64,000 nucleotides of DNA from Hybos culiciformis. Taxonomy: Eukaryota; Arthropoda; Insecta; Diptera; Hybotidae. A program made the translations under genes and the position numbers. The notes under the pieces were generated by a model. It saw nothing but the letters and a program-made list of their open reading frames with translations, did not search any database and had not been told where the DNA came from. The stretch is taken from assembly GCA_964007475.1 (NCBI GenBank), contig OZ023275.1:1488001-1552000 (forward strand), in the 5' to 3' direction. Positions 51,701 to 63,966 of the stretch are shown here, piece after piece. Positions within the stretch are counted from its first letter, which is position 1, and the number at the start of each line of letters is the position of its first letter.

Positions 51701-54700
51701 ACACAGGTATAATTGTACTTACATATGGATAATAAAATATTTATTAAATTTCTTTTCACATTGAATTTGAGGAAATTTTGTCTGAATTTTAAATTTAATC
51801 CTACGAAATGGATTTCAAATAAAAAACAAAAACTTTTCAGTAAATTTGTAAGATTTTAGTCAATATTCAAAACCCTTTATTTTGTTAGTCTCAGGACTTT
51901 ATTTTTCTCAAGACTTTTTTTATCTAATTGATCTATAGTTAGCATCTTTATAAAACCCTCTGTACGACAAACATATTTATGAGATTAAAGTTTTATGTTG
52001 TAAAATTTAAATTCAAACAACTTAGTACATACTTGGTTTCATACTTCATGAACTAAATTTCTATCAGAATCAATTAAACAAAACCAAAAAATATAACTTA
52101 TAAGTACAAATCAGTTTCTTCTTGTTAATTAATCGAAATCAGTAAAGAAACTTTTCTTTTTACCAATTTATATGTTTATTCTAGAAACGTACTGAAAATT
52201 AACATTTAACTTTTTATTAATCCTTAAATATTCCATTACAAGTGTAATAATTTTTTATGAACTTTTTTGTAATAATTTCTTCATTCATTATGGTAAGTTG
52301 TTCAATGCAACCAAGTATTATTATATTGAGAACCATAAGTATATCGAATGTTAATTGAGTAACAACGAAGAAAAAAAAAATTATTGTTATATTAAATACG
52401 TGATCCTTAAGATCCTTCTTAACCTGAATACTTATTTTCTAATTTTCTCATTATATTCTTTTTACTTTAAAATGAACAAATTTTTAGATAGATTTGTTAA
52501 ATTAAAGAAAAGTCTGAACTTATGCATTCTTGATGTCTTAATATTATACAAAAAAAATTACTACACATTGTTATTATCACGTATGACAATTTTAATTTAA
52601 AAATTAAAACATATAACATATATATATTGTATACTATTAATCATATGACAACATATTTTCAAATAATGTTTTTTTTTTTACCTCATTAACTCATTATGAT
52701 TGAATTATTTTCACATATTTTATAATTTATAAAATGTAATTAACTGTTGATAAAAATTAATGTTTTATTCATTTTCACCCCATTTTCTAATATGAAAAAA
52801 AAAAAAAAAATTATTTCTAAAGTTAAAGTTTATGTATAACAAAAGTCTTTATTATGTTTTATGGTCAATTGTAAAGTATATAGGAGAAAAAATTTACATA
52901 GAAAGCATAATAATTATGAACTTGATTTATGGGATAAAGTTATGAACATTAATTTTTTTTTTAGTATAAATAGGAACGAAAACATATTCATTGTTTTTTT
53001 GCTGATAGGTTATGTTGGCGCCGAAATTGCTTTAAAATATGATTATTTTTATGAAATTGATGCAAACATGTAACAAAAGAATTTTTAGAAAATCATAGGC
53101 AAATATGCCATTAATGATTTTAATAAAGAAATTAAAAAAAAAAAAATGTTTTTTTTTTTTGGTAATGACTTTTCCACATATTAATTACAGTTTGTGTGGA
53201 AAGAAAAATAATTTACTTGATTATCTCTGTTTTAGCTTCAAAAATATTACATTTTAATCCTGTAATAATTTTTTTTTTAAATATAATATATGTATAAAAT
53301 CCCTGTGAGGGTTGAAAAGGAAATTATAAAAAATTAAGAATTTTTCCCAAAATAATTTATTAATTTTTAATTTATTTAAGAAATATTTGGAATTTTTGTT
53401 TTTCCTTCATAAATTTTGTTTACTTGGTTTTAAATTAAAATTTCTGAAGACTATATATTTTAGGCTCAGATTGCAGATGAGAAAACTAAAATTACTTATT
53501 TGAATAATGTAGTTAAAATTTTATTCTATTTTATTATTTTTAAATGAATAAGGCCTCATTACATCAATATTCACGGTGAACACAGACTATTATAAGTGTT
53601 CATTTATTCAATTATTCCTATAATTAATAACATTGTGATAAAATATTGATATGATAGTTTAATATAATGGCTTTTTTTTTCATGTTCAAATTCCATCTAA
53701 TTAATTGAAAAATAAAAAATTGGATGACATAGTAGGTCTCCAATTAAGGACACAAAAAAAAAAAATTCCAATTAAATTACAAAATTTTCAATGAAAATAA
53801 ATTTATATTTCTTTTTTTTTGTGTAGATATGTAAATGATATTTATGGAATTCATCCCAAGCGAGAAGCTAGGAAAAACAAAATTTTTGTTGAAAAATAAA
53901 ATAAAATCGTTAAATGATTTTAACACCAGAACATTTTAATGTTGCAAAAATTTATGGCATGTAGTAGTTTAGAAAAATTGCAGTTTAAATCGTATGACAT
54001 AAAAATTTTTTTTTTGTTTTTTATATAAATGAAATTGGAATATAATTGAGTAAATTAGTAAAATATGCTTTCGATAGCAGCTTATAAAACCAACAAAAAA
54101 AAAAAAAATAATTTTTTTTTAATAAATAATCACATTGAATTGATAAATTTTCCAACCTCGATGTACTTTTTGATAAATGTGCATTTTCATACTACATATA
54201 TATAAATCATGTTTTTTTTTTTAGGTTATTATTACATACAATGTAGTGATAATTCATTGAAAAAAAGTTTATATGAAAATTTTATGTAATTTTATTTTTT
54301 TTAATTTTTTTGTGAGTTTAAAAATATTTATGTTAACAGGAAAGTTTTTGAAAGAAAAAATATTTTCACATAAATAAAATTTATGTTTGTGTTTTCGTTT
54401 TTGTTTTTTTTTGTACCTGGAATATCGTTTAAAAATGCGTTACGAAAAAAAAAATATGAGTACAGGAATATATATATTATTTTGAATTTATGATTAATTT
54501 TATTAAAAATAAAAGGAAGTTATTCTTCTTCGATTAATAATGATTTAGTATTCATCGAAATATATTTTATGTAACTACAGTTTAAATTTTTAGTAGAATT
54601 TTGCAATAAGTTTAAAAAATTTAAAAATGAATGGAGAAACATTACATAAATTAGAAATTAAGTTATAAAAATTCTGGAAAAGTTTGTTTAGAGGTCTATT

Positions 54701-56759
54701 GCGCAAATTAATATATTTTTAAAATACATTTTTATTGATTTTAATAATTTTTTGAGTTTTATTAAGTTTCACTTATAAATTTGCTATCAAAACTATCAAA
54801 AAACTTATATTTATTGTAAAATTTGAGCTTTGAACGTTTAAGGCGGGAGCAAACAACCCCTCAATCAGATTCATATCTTGTTTGTATCAAAAGTTATATT
54901 CATGTATAGAACCGAAGTTGTTTCGAAATAAAGCCATAAATTCGGCATAAATTATTTTTAGAACCACCATTATCATAAAAAATTGATGAGCATTAAAAAA
55001 CTGAAACATTTAAATTTTGTTAAGCCATTATAATGTGTTTATATAATTATGTATAAGATACATCAATTCGTCCTGAAAATAAAGCAAAACTAAAAAAAGA
55101 TACAAATAAGCCCACCAAAATATCATAATTTTTTTTTTCAAGTTTTTAATTTTAATTGATTATTATTATTATTATGAAAAATAAATTAATTGCAGTTTTT
55201 CTTTCGACCATTTATCAAACATATTGTATATGCTTCTGCACATATTTTTGCATATTTAATTACAAAAATAAAATTAAAACATAAAATGTTATGTGGAAAC
55301 TTAGATAATATTAATGTTATAAATATAAAAATAAATATTTCGTGTTTTTCATTTAAAGTGTGCATTATTTTTGTTTTTTGTCTTTTTTTTATGTTTTCAA
55401 GGGACAAGCTGACACAAATTATTTTTAATATTTTTGTTGATCACAACTAATTTGTATGATAATATATTCAATTTCGCTGGAACTTTGATATAATACTATA
55501 TGTATACAACATAGAAACTTTATTATATCGAACAAAAAATTTAATCACTTATCATTAAAAGTTGAATTTTTTATATGATGGTCTTTTTTGGTAATTTGTT
55601 TTTGTTTATTTTATGTAGTTTTTTATAGTTTTTTATTTTGTAGTATTTTTATAGTTTTTTTTTTTATAGTACTTAGTTTTAATATTCTTTTGAATACTTT
55701 CTGTACATACTCTGAGCCTGGATTTTATGAGGCTTCTGTCTTCAGGTTTTTTATAAACTGAAAGTGTATTCAAGGTTCAACAGGCCAAAATTCTGTTGTG
55801 TTTGCCTTGGTGACTTAAAGGCTCTTAGTATTGTCTGTCTAAAAATTTACAATAAAAACGATGTATAATTTAAACTTAAACATAAGTTTATTTTTTATTC
55901 TGCAATATTTCATTGTACTAATAATTTAAAAAATAAAAACTTTTTTTTTGCAGAATTTTTTTATCATATTTATAGTATTATTCATTAGTTTTTTTTTCGC
56001 ATTTTCATATAGTTTTATATATATAGTTTTCAAACCAAAATAAAAAATACGTTGTAAATTAAAATTTACTATCTAAACCAAAGTTTTTTTTTAATTTTAA
56101 AAAACTGAAAAATAAATTCTTATTTACAATTATTATTATTTTTATTTTCTATGGAAAAAAACGAAAACTAGTAGATTAAATGTAATATTTGTTCTACAAT
56201 ATTGTTGTTTGTCGACTTATCTATCTAACTCTGCTAAAAAAATCCAATTTCATTACATCAATATTATGTTTTCAGAATTTTTTCAAAGTAATTGTTTTAT
56301 ATTTTGAATCGAATATTTGAAATTAGAACTTTAGTAGTTGTTAGATTGTTTGTTTAAGTAAACTTTCGAATAAATTTCCCATATAGTATGATTATAAAAC
56401 TAGATTCATATCTTTCAGTAGGATTTGAAAAGAACTGCAATCATTAGTATACAACTTTGGCTGCTTCCAGCTTACAAATTCAAAATACAAAATTAAATTT
56501 TAAATTCACTCGAAATTAATTGCCTATTTATATATATATCGCAAATATGTTAGACTTAAAATTTATGCATTAATTAAAAGTTCAATTTAAATATAAATTC
56601 TATATTTATTTTAAAATCACATTTATATGGGTTTTTATAAAATAATGAAAATGATAACTATTAAAAAATAAATAATCTTTTGCTATTGTTAGAATTTTAA
56701 TTAAAATTTAACACAGTTCATAATTAATAACTTTTCTATGGTACTACATAATATATATA
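51701..56759. other. Gene-free AT-rich stretch
   Basis: Only poly-A/T tracts are apparent. Small richer patches near 53005 (GGTTATGTTGGCGCCGAAAT) and 54840 (AGGCGGGAGCAAACAACCCC) have no supporting structure. Confidence 0.6.
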
Positions 56760-56767
56760 GGTATATA

Positions 56768-57555
56768 CAGGCCCTGAGAGAGCTTCAATGAGGCCCGGGC
56801 CCAAAATTTTTTGGGGGCCCTATACCCTTCAATTTATTTTAATCTTAAAAGAAAATCCAAAAAATTATGTAAAATAATATAAAAATAAAATAGTTTTAAA
56901 AAGGCCTCGCTTTAGAATTGGCAAATTCCTTAATAATTTTGGGAAAAATCAAGTTTTCGTGTATAGTCACAATTTATATTTAGATTTGAGAAAACATTTA
57001 GTCTTTCTGGAAACATTGGCGATCTGTTAAAAATGTATATTCTCTTCAAGGTACTAAAGCTTCTTTCAGCGAAAGCAACGGTTCGACTCGAAAATATTCT
57101 AATTGACAAATTTGGAAACCGCTGTATTAAATTCGCTTCAAGAATTTTTTTTTATTAAATTTTCAGGTAATGGATCTATGTCAAAGTTACTTCTATAAAT
57201 ATTCTTTAAAAAAATTTATATTCATCAATTATTTCAATAGAAATTTCCTTTGAGTATTTTTCTAACAACCGATTCGATGAAACTTTTATTTCTTTCTCAG
57301 ATATAATCTTCAAATAACCAAATAACTTTAATTAAGTTGCAATTTTCATGCAATGATTTAAATTGCCTTGATAATCCAGATATTTCAGAATCAATAACAC
57401 AGAATACAAGAACTTTTTTCTGCTATGTGAATAAATTTTAACCGATTTTTTAATAGAAAGCTACAAATTTGCTGATTTTTTTTTTAAATTGGGGGCCCCA
57501 AAAATCGGGGGCCCATGCCATATGGCCCTGCTGACCCCCCCTCTATCTGGGCCTG
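56768..57555 (-). mobile_element. Decayed hAT transposon with transposase remnant, 788 bp
   Basis: Ends are CAGGCCCTGAGAGAG on the left and the complement CAGGCCCAGATAGAG on the right. The 8-mer GGTATATA flanks both sides (56760-56767 and 57556-57563), matching a hAT target duplication. GGGCCC-rich subterminal repeats stand out against the AT-rich background (AGGCCCGGGCCC, GGGGGCCC, CGGGGGCCCATGCC). The interior carries the 3' part of a hAT transposase on the minus strand (56930-57430). The element is far shorter than a full hAT transposon, so the 5' coding part has been deleted. Confidence 0.88.
56930..57430 (-). pseudogene. hAT transposase C-terminal fragment (dimerisation domain)
   Basis: From about 57150 down to a stop at 56930-56932 the minus strand reads openly for some 73 codons and contains FPNLSIRIFSS, VAFAERSFSTLKRI and PERLN. 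These match the hAT dimerisation signature (YPNLS ... ASAERSFSxLKxIK ... ERLxxL) seen in ZMYM/FAM200-like transposases. Upstream, in other frames, ISGLSRQFKSLHENCNLIKV and similar pieces continue the C-terminal half, broken by frameshifts and stops. The catalytic core's first acidic residues and the zinc-finger part are absent. It is non-functional. Confidence 0.8.
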
Positions 57556-57563
57556 GGTATATA

Positions 57564-59427
57564 TATATATATTTTTTTTTTTTACAAAATTTTAAGTATA
57601 GATTTATTTATTTCGGTAATTGAACAATGAGATGAAAACAAAATTTTGAACGTATAATACTGATTTCATTATTATTATTATTATAATGAATGAATGAAAA
57701 TGTTATGAGATCAAAAATGTATAACGTTCATTTATTGAAAATTAATAATAATAGAGAGAGATTAAATGAAATTTGTATTTTTCTGTATAATGTGAATTAT
57801 AAAAGGAAACACGTAAACCTTTAATGGTTTTTTGTTTTTTGGGAAGCTTATATTGGTAGCAGAATATGCGATTTGAAAAGAAATTAATTTTATATAGATT
57901 ATTTTACGTATATTATAGATCACAGTTGAAATTCTGCCTTCCGTGTACTTGAAATCGAAGGCAAAAGAACTACTATCAATTCTTTTCTGATTTCGATCTA
58001 GAAGAAACTTTATAAATTTAAAATTTTTGTAATCTTCTTTAAAAGATCAATTTCCTAGTAATTCATCCTTGTTAACAAAGTAAACAAAAAATAATAAAAT
58101 AAATAAACAAATTTTTTACACGTCTGCCCGCATAACATGAATCTAATATTACATCCGTATAAAAATATTATGTTTTTTTTTTTTTTGAGTTATGTATATA
58201 CATTAATATTATTGTACATGCGAAGGATACAAAGGTATATTGTAGAAGAGTTAATAAAAATTTAATTTTATGTATATATTGCAGTGTATATAGTACGTAC
58301 TTGTGATATAAATTGTTGTCAAATGAAATCCTTTAAGTTTTTAATTATCATAACACCTTAATTGTCTTAACGAAGAAAATTTGTTCAAGTTTTCCATAAT
58401 TTTGTTGTTCATATTACATATTATACTTTTGAGAATGTATAAATTTCAAAATTTTCTAGACGACATTTTAATATGTAAATTAGTTAAATGATATACTTTA
58501 ATGTGGGGGTATGTTTTGACATAAAATTTTAAGATATTATAAATTTTGTATTTTAAGACCTTCTGTTTAATAATGTATATTTTTTTTTTGTTTGCTTTGA
58601 TTAAATATGATATTGATAAAGTATCAAATAAAGAAATCTTTTTGGAAGCTTTATTTTAATTTGACGTTTTGACTTTGTTGTTGAAATTATAAAAGATAAT
58701 TTTCTATACCAGAATATTTTTAAATTCGACTCGCTTGGAAATTTGAGCAACAATTTTTACCTAAACTATATCGTTAAAGAAAAGTTTTAAAACTTATGTA
58801 AGTCTTCTAATATTAAACATGCACTCATAAAATAGTGAAATCAAATTATATAGTTCAAATAAAAAATGATGTTATAATGTTTAAAAACATAAAAAATATA
58901 AATATTTAAATTTCGAAATGAAAAAAACAGAAAAAAATAGTATTCAAAAACATCAAGTTTTCGTTCCATTTATATGATTTTCTTTGAATTGAAAAAAAAA
59001 ATTAAATAAATTCCGGACATCCTTGAATTTCTTGAAGTTAACAAAAAATTTGTTTTCATTCATTTTTTTTTGTTTATAATGCATAAATGTGTATTATTCA
59101 TATTTATTTACTTAGATGCACTTGCACATATCATAATAATACATATTTATTTCATTTTATGTGAATAAAAAGGAAATAAATTACGTCCCGGAATTAACAA
59201 CACTAGATAATATAGATTCAATATAATATATGTATATACATAAATATAAGGATGTAATAAAATTTTTTATATTCATCCGATTAATATTTGAAACTTTTCC
59301 AAAGTTCAAGGATTTTGTTTTATTTTATATATTCATAATTATATTATATTTTCGATTTTCTGACATTTGCGTAATTTCCTTTTATTTTTTTTATTATGTT
59401 TTTAATAATGTTCTATTTTGTTTATTA
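57564..59427. other. Gene-free stretch between two hAT elements
   Basis: Nothing recognisable. Confidence 0.6.
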
Positions 59428-59435
59428 ATTTACAC

Positions 59436-59782
59436 CAGTGTTTCCCAACCTTATTTCATTCATGGCCCACTACAACACCTCAAAGATTTTGAATGCCCCC
59501 CTATTCTGAAAAAATATATTAAATATATATATAAATAAAACGGGAAAAGGTAATACTGTTTTATATTTGACTATATTGAAAAGATAAATCAATGTGATGA
59601 TTGCACTTTATATTGCCTTATTAATATTTTTATTTTTGGTGTAAATTTTGTTAATTTTAACCGTAAATCACCACGTTTGGTGTTTTATATGCGATTTCTT
59701 TTTTTTTGTGACAAAATAATTGCCCCCTGAAAATTTTCTCCGCCCCACCGGTGGGGCGTATGCCCCACGTTGGGAAACACTG
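59436..59782. mobile_element. hAT MITE, 347 bp, with 8-bp target duplication
   Basis: Inverted ends CAGTGTTTCCCAAC (14 bp) and a perfect direct repeat ATTTACAC (59428-59435 and 59783-59790) define a hAT insertion. Subterminal C/G-rich motifs (GCCCCCCT on the left, GCCCCCTG and CGCCCCACC on the right) include a perfect 18-bp palindrome at 59741-59758. The interior is AT-rich and non-coding. Confidence 0.9.
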
Positions 59783-59790
59783 ATTTACAC

Positions 59791-61566
59791 AATCATGATA
59801 AAAAAAAATTTATTACATTTATGTTTTTTTAGTAACAATTTATATATAGTTTGATCGTTTGATATATATAAAATATTTTTATTTCTCAACTGATCATTAT
59901 AAAACCCATTTTTTTTTATTAACTTAATCATTATAGATTTTTGGATTTCAGCTTAAGTGTAATACAATATCTAATAACCATCAATTTTTGTCCAATTTTG
60001 ACTGAATAAATTATACGTCTAAATAACATAGTTACATAAATATGTTTTATGTAAATTAGCGAATTTTCATCTAAACAAAAAAAGTAGGTATTTTAATGAA
60101 TAAATTAATATTTCGTTTTAAAATATAAAAGTTAAATTTTTTATCAATAGTGTTAATTGAATTTATATTGAATTTCCGACCATTATAAAGTAATAAGTGG
60201 GAAATGAATAAATAAATTTTATATTTAAATTTATTGCGTAGTGTAAATTTAATTATTAATATTAAATAAAATTTTATTAATGAAAAATTCATTGTAATTC
60301 ATTGTTTAGAAATAAAATTCTATGAATATTAGTTTCATAAAATGTAATTTAGAACTCATTTAAATTTTTGATATTGTCGATAAATAGTAAATTACTAAAA
60401 TTGTACAAAATATATATTTTTTTTTTGTCTATAAAATTGAATTTTTTAATTTATGTAATACGAATTTATTATAATTGAAATTTTGTTATTTTTTGCTTTT
60501 TGTTTTTGATCCTCATTCCCAATTTCTTTCCTAAATAACGAAGTCAAATGGTAGATAGACTTTAAAAAACATTTTTCAACTAAAGTCGTAAGATCTATTG
60601 ACATTATGTCTGTTTAACATTATGATCTTAGACGTTCTATCACCCCACCAGATAGTCATTATCTATTGTTAAACTATCAAACTAATCAACCCTAAAGATC
60701 TCTTTTATTATATTCACTTGTTTACTCCAATTATATACTATAAAGTGAATATAAAGTTCAAAACATAAATCAAGATCAGAAAAAGTTCCTCTTTAACTAA
60801 ATTTCAAAGTTCAAATAAAATTCTTAGAAATAGTTTTTTTTTTTCTTTAATCAATTATGGCTTTAAATTTCATAGTTTTATTTTTTTTTCTTGATTCTAC
60901 AAAAGTTGTGAAAACTTTTGATTTCAAATACAATACTTGTTTATATAATTTTTATTTATATCATCAATATACATAAGTATATATATATAATTTTTAAAAC
61001 AAAAGGAAAACTAAAAATAAAATTGTAGTAAGTACAATTTATATATTTCTGTATATTTTTATTTCATTCACGAATTTTCTTTTGAAAAGTTTTTGTTTTT
61101 TCTTTTTTTATATGTTTTTCTTTTCCCCCTATAGGGATAAATTAAATTGTATAACAGACAATTCAGTACGAAAGAGCAATCAAAAAACAATAATAAAGTT
61201 TTATTTTATATCCACAAAAATTACTATATCTGTCTGAAATTTTCATTTTTCACCAAAAAAAAAAAAATCAAAAAACACAAAACTTTTTCTTCAAATGGGA
61301 ATAATTTTCATCCTAAAATCCCATAATTATGCCCATAACTAACCCAAACAATAAAATAACTCACGATTGTAAAGCTAATAATTTTTTCTATATATATCGC
61401 AATTGTTGTAACTTGTAAGTATTATTTTGTTATAGAAAAGAAAGATTATTATTATTATTATTATTATTCGTGGATATCTTTAAGAATAATTTAAAATTAA
61501 CAAATTGGGAATTTTGTTATGAATTATAAGTTTTTAGTAGTATCAAATATATGAATTTATTTTTTA
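59791..61566. other. Gene-free stretch
   Basis: An (ATT)8 microsatellite at 61445. The patch 60530-60720 is slightly C-rich (CACCCCACCAGATAG) without coding pattern. Confidence 0.55.
61445..61468 (+). repeat. (ATT)8 microsatellite
   Basis: Eight perfect ATT units. Confidence 0.95.
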
Positions 61567-61707
61567 ATGTCGACTGAGGAAATTTTAAAAGTGTCTTCAT
61601 ACAAAAAGATTCCGCGGTTATTATTACAGGCTCGGACTTTGGAATTTGAGTCTTATGACATTTGTGGAAAATATATTAAGACTCTCGTGAACTTATCTCG
61701 CCCGTAA
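61567..61707 (+). CDS. Small unidentified reading frame, 46 codons
   Basis: ATG at 61567 to TAA at 61705-61707. The peptide begins MSTEEILKVSSYKKIPRLLL and ends KYIKTLVNLSRP. I do not recognise it. Length alone is no evidence here, but base use is: by my count 19 of 46 codons end in G or C, far above the surrounding DNA, and the residue mix (E, S, R, L, T) lacks the F/I/N/K/Y bias of chance frames in this window. The following 100 bases (61730-61830) are also richer in G+C. It has no visible signal peptide or membrane segment. It could be a short gene, a piece of a retroposed mRNA, or part of an unrecognised repeat. It contains CGCGGTTATTATTACA, close to the foldback motif found 1 kb downstream, which favours the repeat reading. 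Confidence 0.25.
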   Translation: MSTEEILKVSSYKKIPRLLLQARTLEFESYDICGKYIKTLVNLSRP

Positions 61708-62563
61708 TACTGAATAGTATCTCAAAAATGAAAGTATATGGTGCCACATCGATTTAAAGTATACTTTTATAAGACGTTTATAAGACGTATATTCAACACA
61801 CTGGATATTTAGGAACATAGTCCATTCTCGCATTTAAAAAAATTTCCCCTCACATTTAATTGAATTAAGAATTTATTAAAATTTATGAAAAATACGCACT
61901 TTAAATTAAGGTCATAATTGGGATAGTCCTTGAAGGAATTTAACCGTGAAATAATCCTCATTAAAATTCTGTGTAAAGAATAACTTTTATTATTTTTAAT
62001 TTTTTTTACAAACATTTCATCAGCAATAATTTTGCTTTGACATTTCTCTGATAAAATGTTTATTTTTGTATCGATGTATATATATATATATATATGTATA
62101 TATAATAAAGAAGGTCATATAAATAAAAAACATAATTTAAATAATAACTTTTATATTGAAGCCAATATTTTTTATTTATTTTTTTTTAAACATTATCAAT
62201 CATCAAAAAAAGCTTTCAATTTAAAAAAGTTATTTAAAAAGAATTTGTTTTATGTTTCACAAAAAAAAAAGTTAAAAATTTCGCAAGAAATTTTTTTTAA
62301 ATATTTTAAAAAGAAATAAACAACAAAAAAAAATTATGAAATTTTTAACGCGATATCGCCAATTATTTTATAAAATATATTTCCTTAGATAACATTTTTT
62401 AAATATTTTTTATTTCTTGCAATTATTTGTTTTTTGAAGTAAATAGGAGCACATAACCAGATTTTACAATTTACAACATATAGAAATCTACACTGAAATA
62501 TAATCCGGTATTGAGTTCGGACTGAAGGACGTGTGATAATTTTTGATATTATAACACTACACA
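61708..62563. other. Stretch between the small frame and foldback element B
   Basis: The first 100 bases keep the raised G+C of the small reading frame, with broken short frames (for example MVPHRFKVYFYKTFIRRIFN at about 61738). The rest is AT-rich and non-coding. Confidence 0.5.
62077..62095 (+). repeat. (TA)n microsatellite
   Basis: About nine TA units. Confidence 0.9.
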
Positions 62564-62574
62564 CTATTACCACC

Positions 62575-62997
62575 GCAACATGACATAACCGCGAATGTCA
62601 TAACCGCGAAACTTTTTTGTCATAACCGCGAAATAAAAAATAAAAGTGTCATAACCGCCCTCCGTGTGCTGAGGTCTTATTTCAGTTTTCAAAATGATGG
62701 AATATTTGTGTTTCGTGGTTATAACAAAAAAAATTTTTTATAACCGCGAAATGAAAAAAATCGAATTTTTGTGTTTCGCGGTAATAACAAAAACTTTTGT
62801 TATAACCGCGAAATGATAAAAATCGAATTTTGGTGTTTCGCGGTTATAACAAAAGTTTTTGTTATAACCGCGAAACACAAAAATTCGATTTTTATCATTT
62901 CGCGGTTATAACAAAAATGTTTGTTATAACCGCGAAACTCATACAAATTCTAGTTTCGCGGTTATGACAAAAAATTTTCGCGGTTATGTCAGTTCAT
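62575..62997. mobile_element. Foldback element B, built of about 14 short inverted motifs
   Basis: About 423 bp between direct copies of CTATTACCACC (62564-62574 and 62998-63008), consistent with a target duplication of 9-11 bp. Ends carry TGACATAACCGCG and its complement. Inside, I count about 14 copies of the motif (GT)TATAACCGCGAAA in alternating orientation, one truncated (GTCATAACCGCCC) and some mutated (CGTGGTTAT, CGCGGTAAT). Adjacent copies form nested hairpins. No coding frame is present. The same family forms the centre of element A. Confidence 0.85.
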
Positions 62998-63008
62998 CTA
63001 TTACCACC

Positions 63009-63966
63009 TACCTAAAAATTCTAAAAAAAAATAAACTATAAAGGCAGAATTAAACTTAAACATTATGCCATTTTTATTCCATATTGTTCCAGGATTGAAA
63101 TAAATAATATTATCCTGTAAGGTTTTGCAAATACAAAGGCTGTTGACACTGATCATTCGTTATTGTGAAAAGTCATAAATTGTTGAAATCGTTAGAATTT
63201 TCTGTATCGTCTTTTCATTTTATATATTCCTATCTGTATATTAACTTCATTTTAAAATATTCTGTGTGCTTGACACAAAATAAACCAAAAAAATGAACTT
63301 AAAAATCATAATAATAATAATAAGAATCTTTTGTTTATATTTACCCAAAAGCACAAAACATATAGGCTAGGCAGGTTATATACCTAATACGAAAAAAGTG
63401 TTAAAAAAAAAACATACACTTTGAATAAATGAACACCTTTTATTTTTATTATGAATTCACAAAAATAAATTCATAAAAAGAATGTTTTTTCTGATATAAA
63501 AAAAAAATAAAAAGTAGATATAAAACATGCAAACAAAAAAAAACTGTGAACTGTGTAATTGAAAGTATGGTGTGAATAGTATATAAATGTTAAATAAAAA
63601 AGGTATTGAAAGAACAAAAACCTTTTCATTTAAAAAAAAAAACATATATATATTTTTTATTCTTACATTTTTATATATATATTTTTTTCCAACAAACTGC
63701 TGATAGGTATACATTAAATAGGATTCTTCCCAAACAGATTAAAAAAAAAATTCAGTACACACACATTTCATTCACAATGATGAAAATATTTATATGTAAG
63801 TGACACAAACGTATAACTAATTATCAAATGGAAAATCTTTTTTTTATTTTTTCCGCAAATGTCATATCTTCCCATTTTCTTTTTAATTTAAATTATGTTA
63901 ATATGGAATTTGGTAAATTTGACATAAATGTTTTTGATATATATAAGGAAGTTTGATGGAATATAT
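63009..63966. other. AT-rich right end of the window
   Basis: Nothing recognisable before the possible hAT end at 63967. Confidence 0.6.

Noticed and set aside
55186..55450. Overlapping frames on both strands (73 and 86 codons)
   Set aside because: They shadow each other and have the composition bias of chance frames.
59230..59538. 102-codon frame
   Set aside because: It runs into the left end of the hAT MITE at 59436, so its last third is transposon sequence; the rest is compositionally biased.
62575..62997. CRISPR array or plain satellite
   Set aside because: The motif alternates in orientation, spacers are not uniform, and the whole is bounded by a direct duplication, which fits a foldback transposon in a eukaryote.
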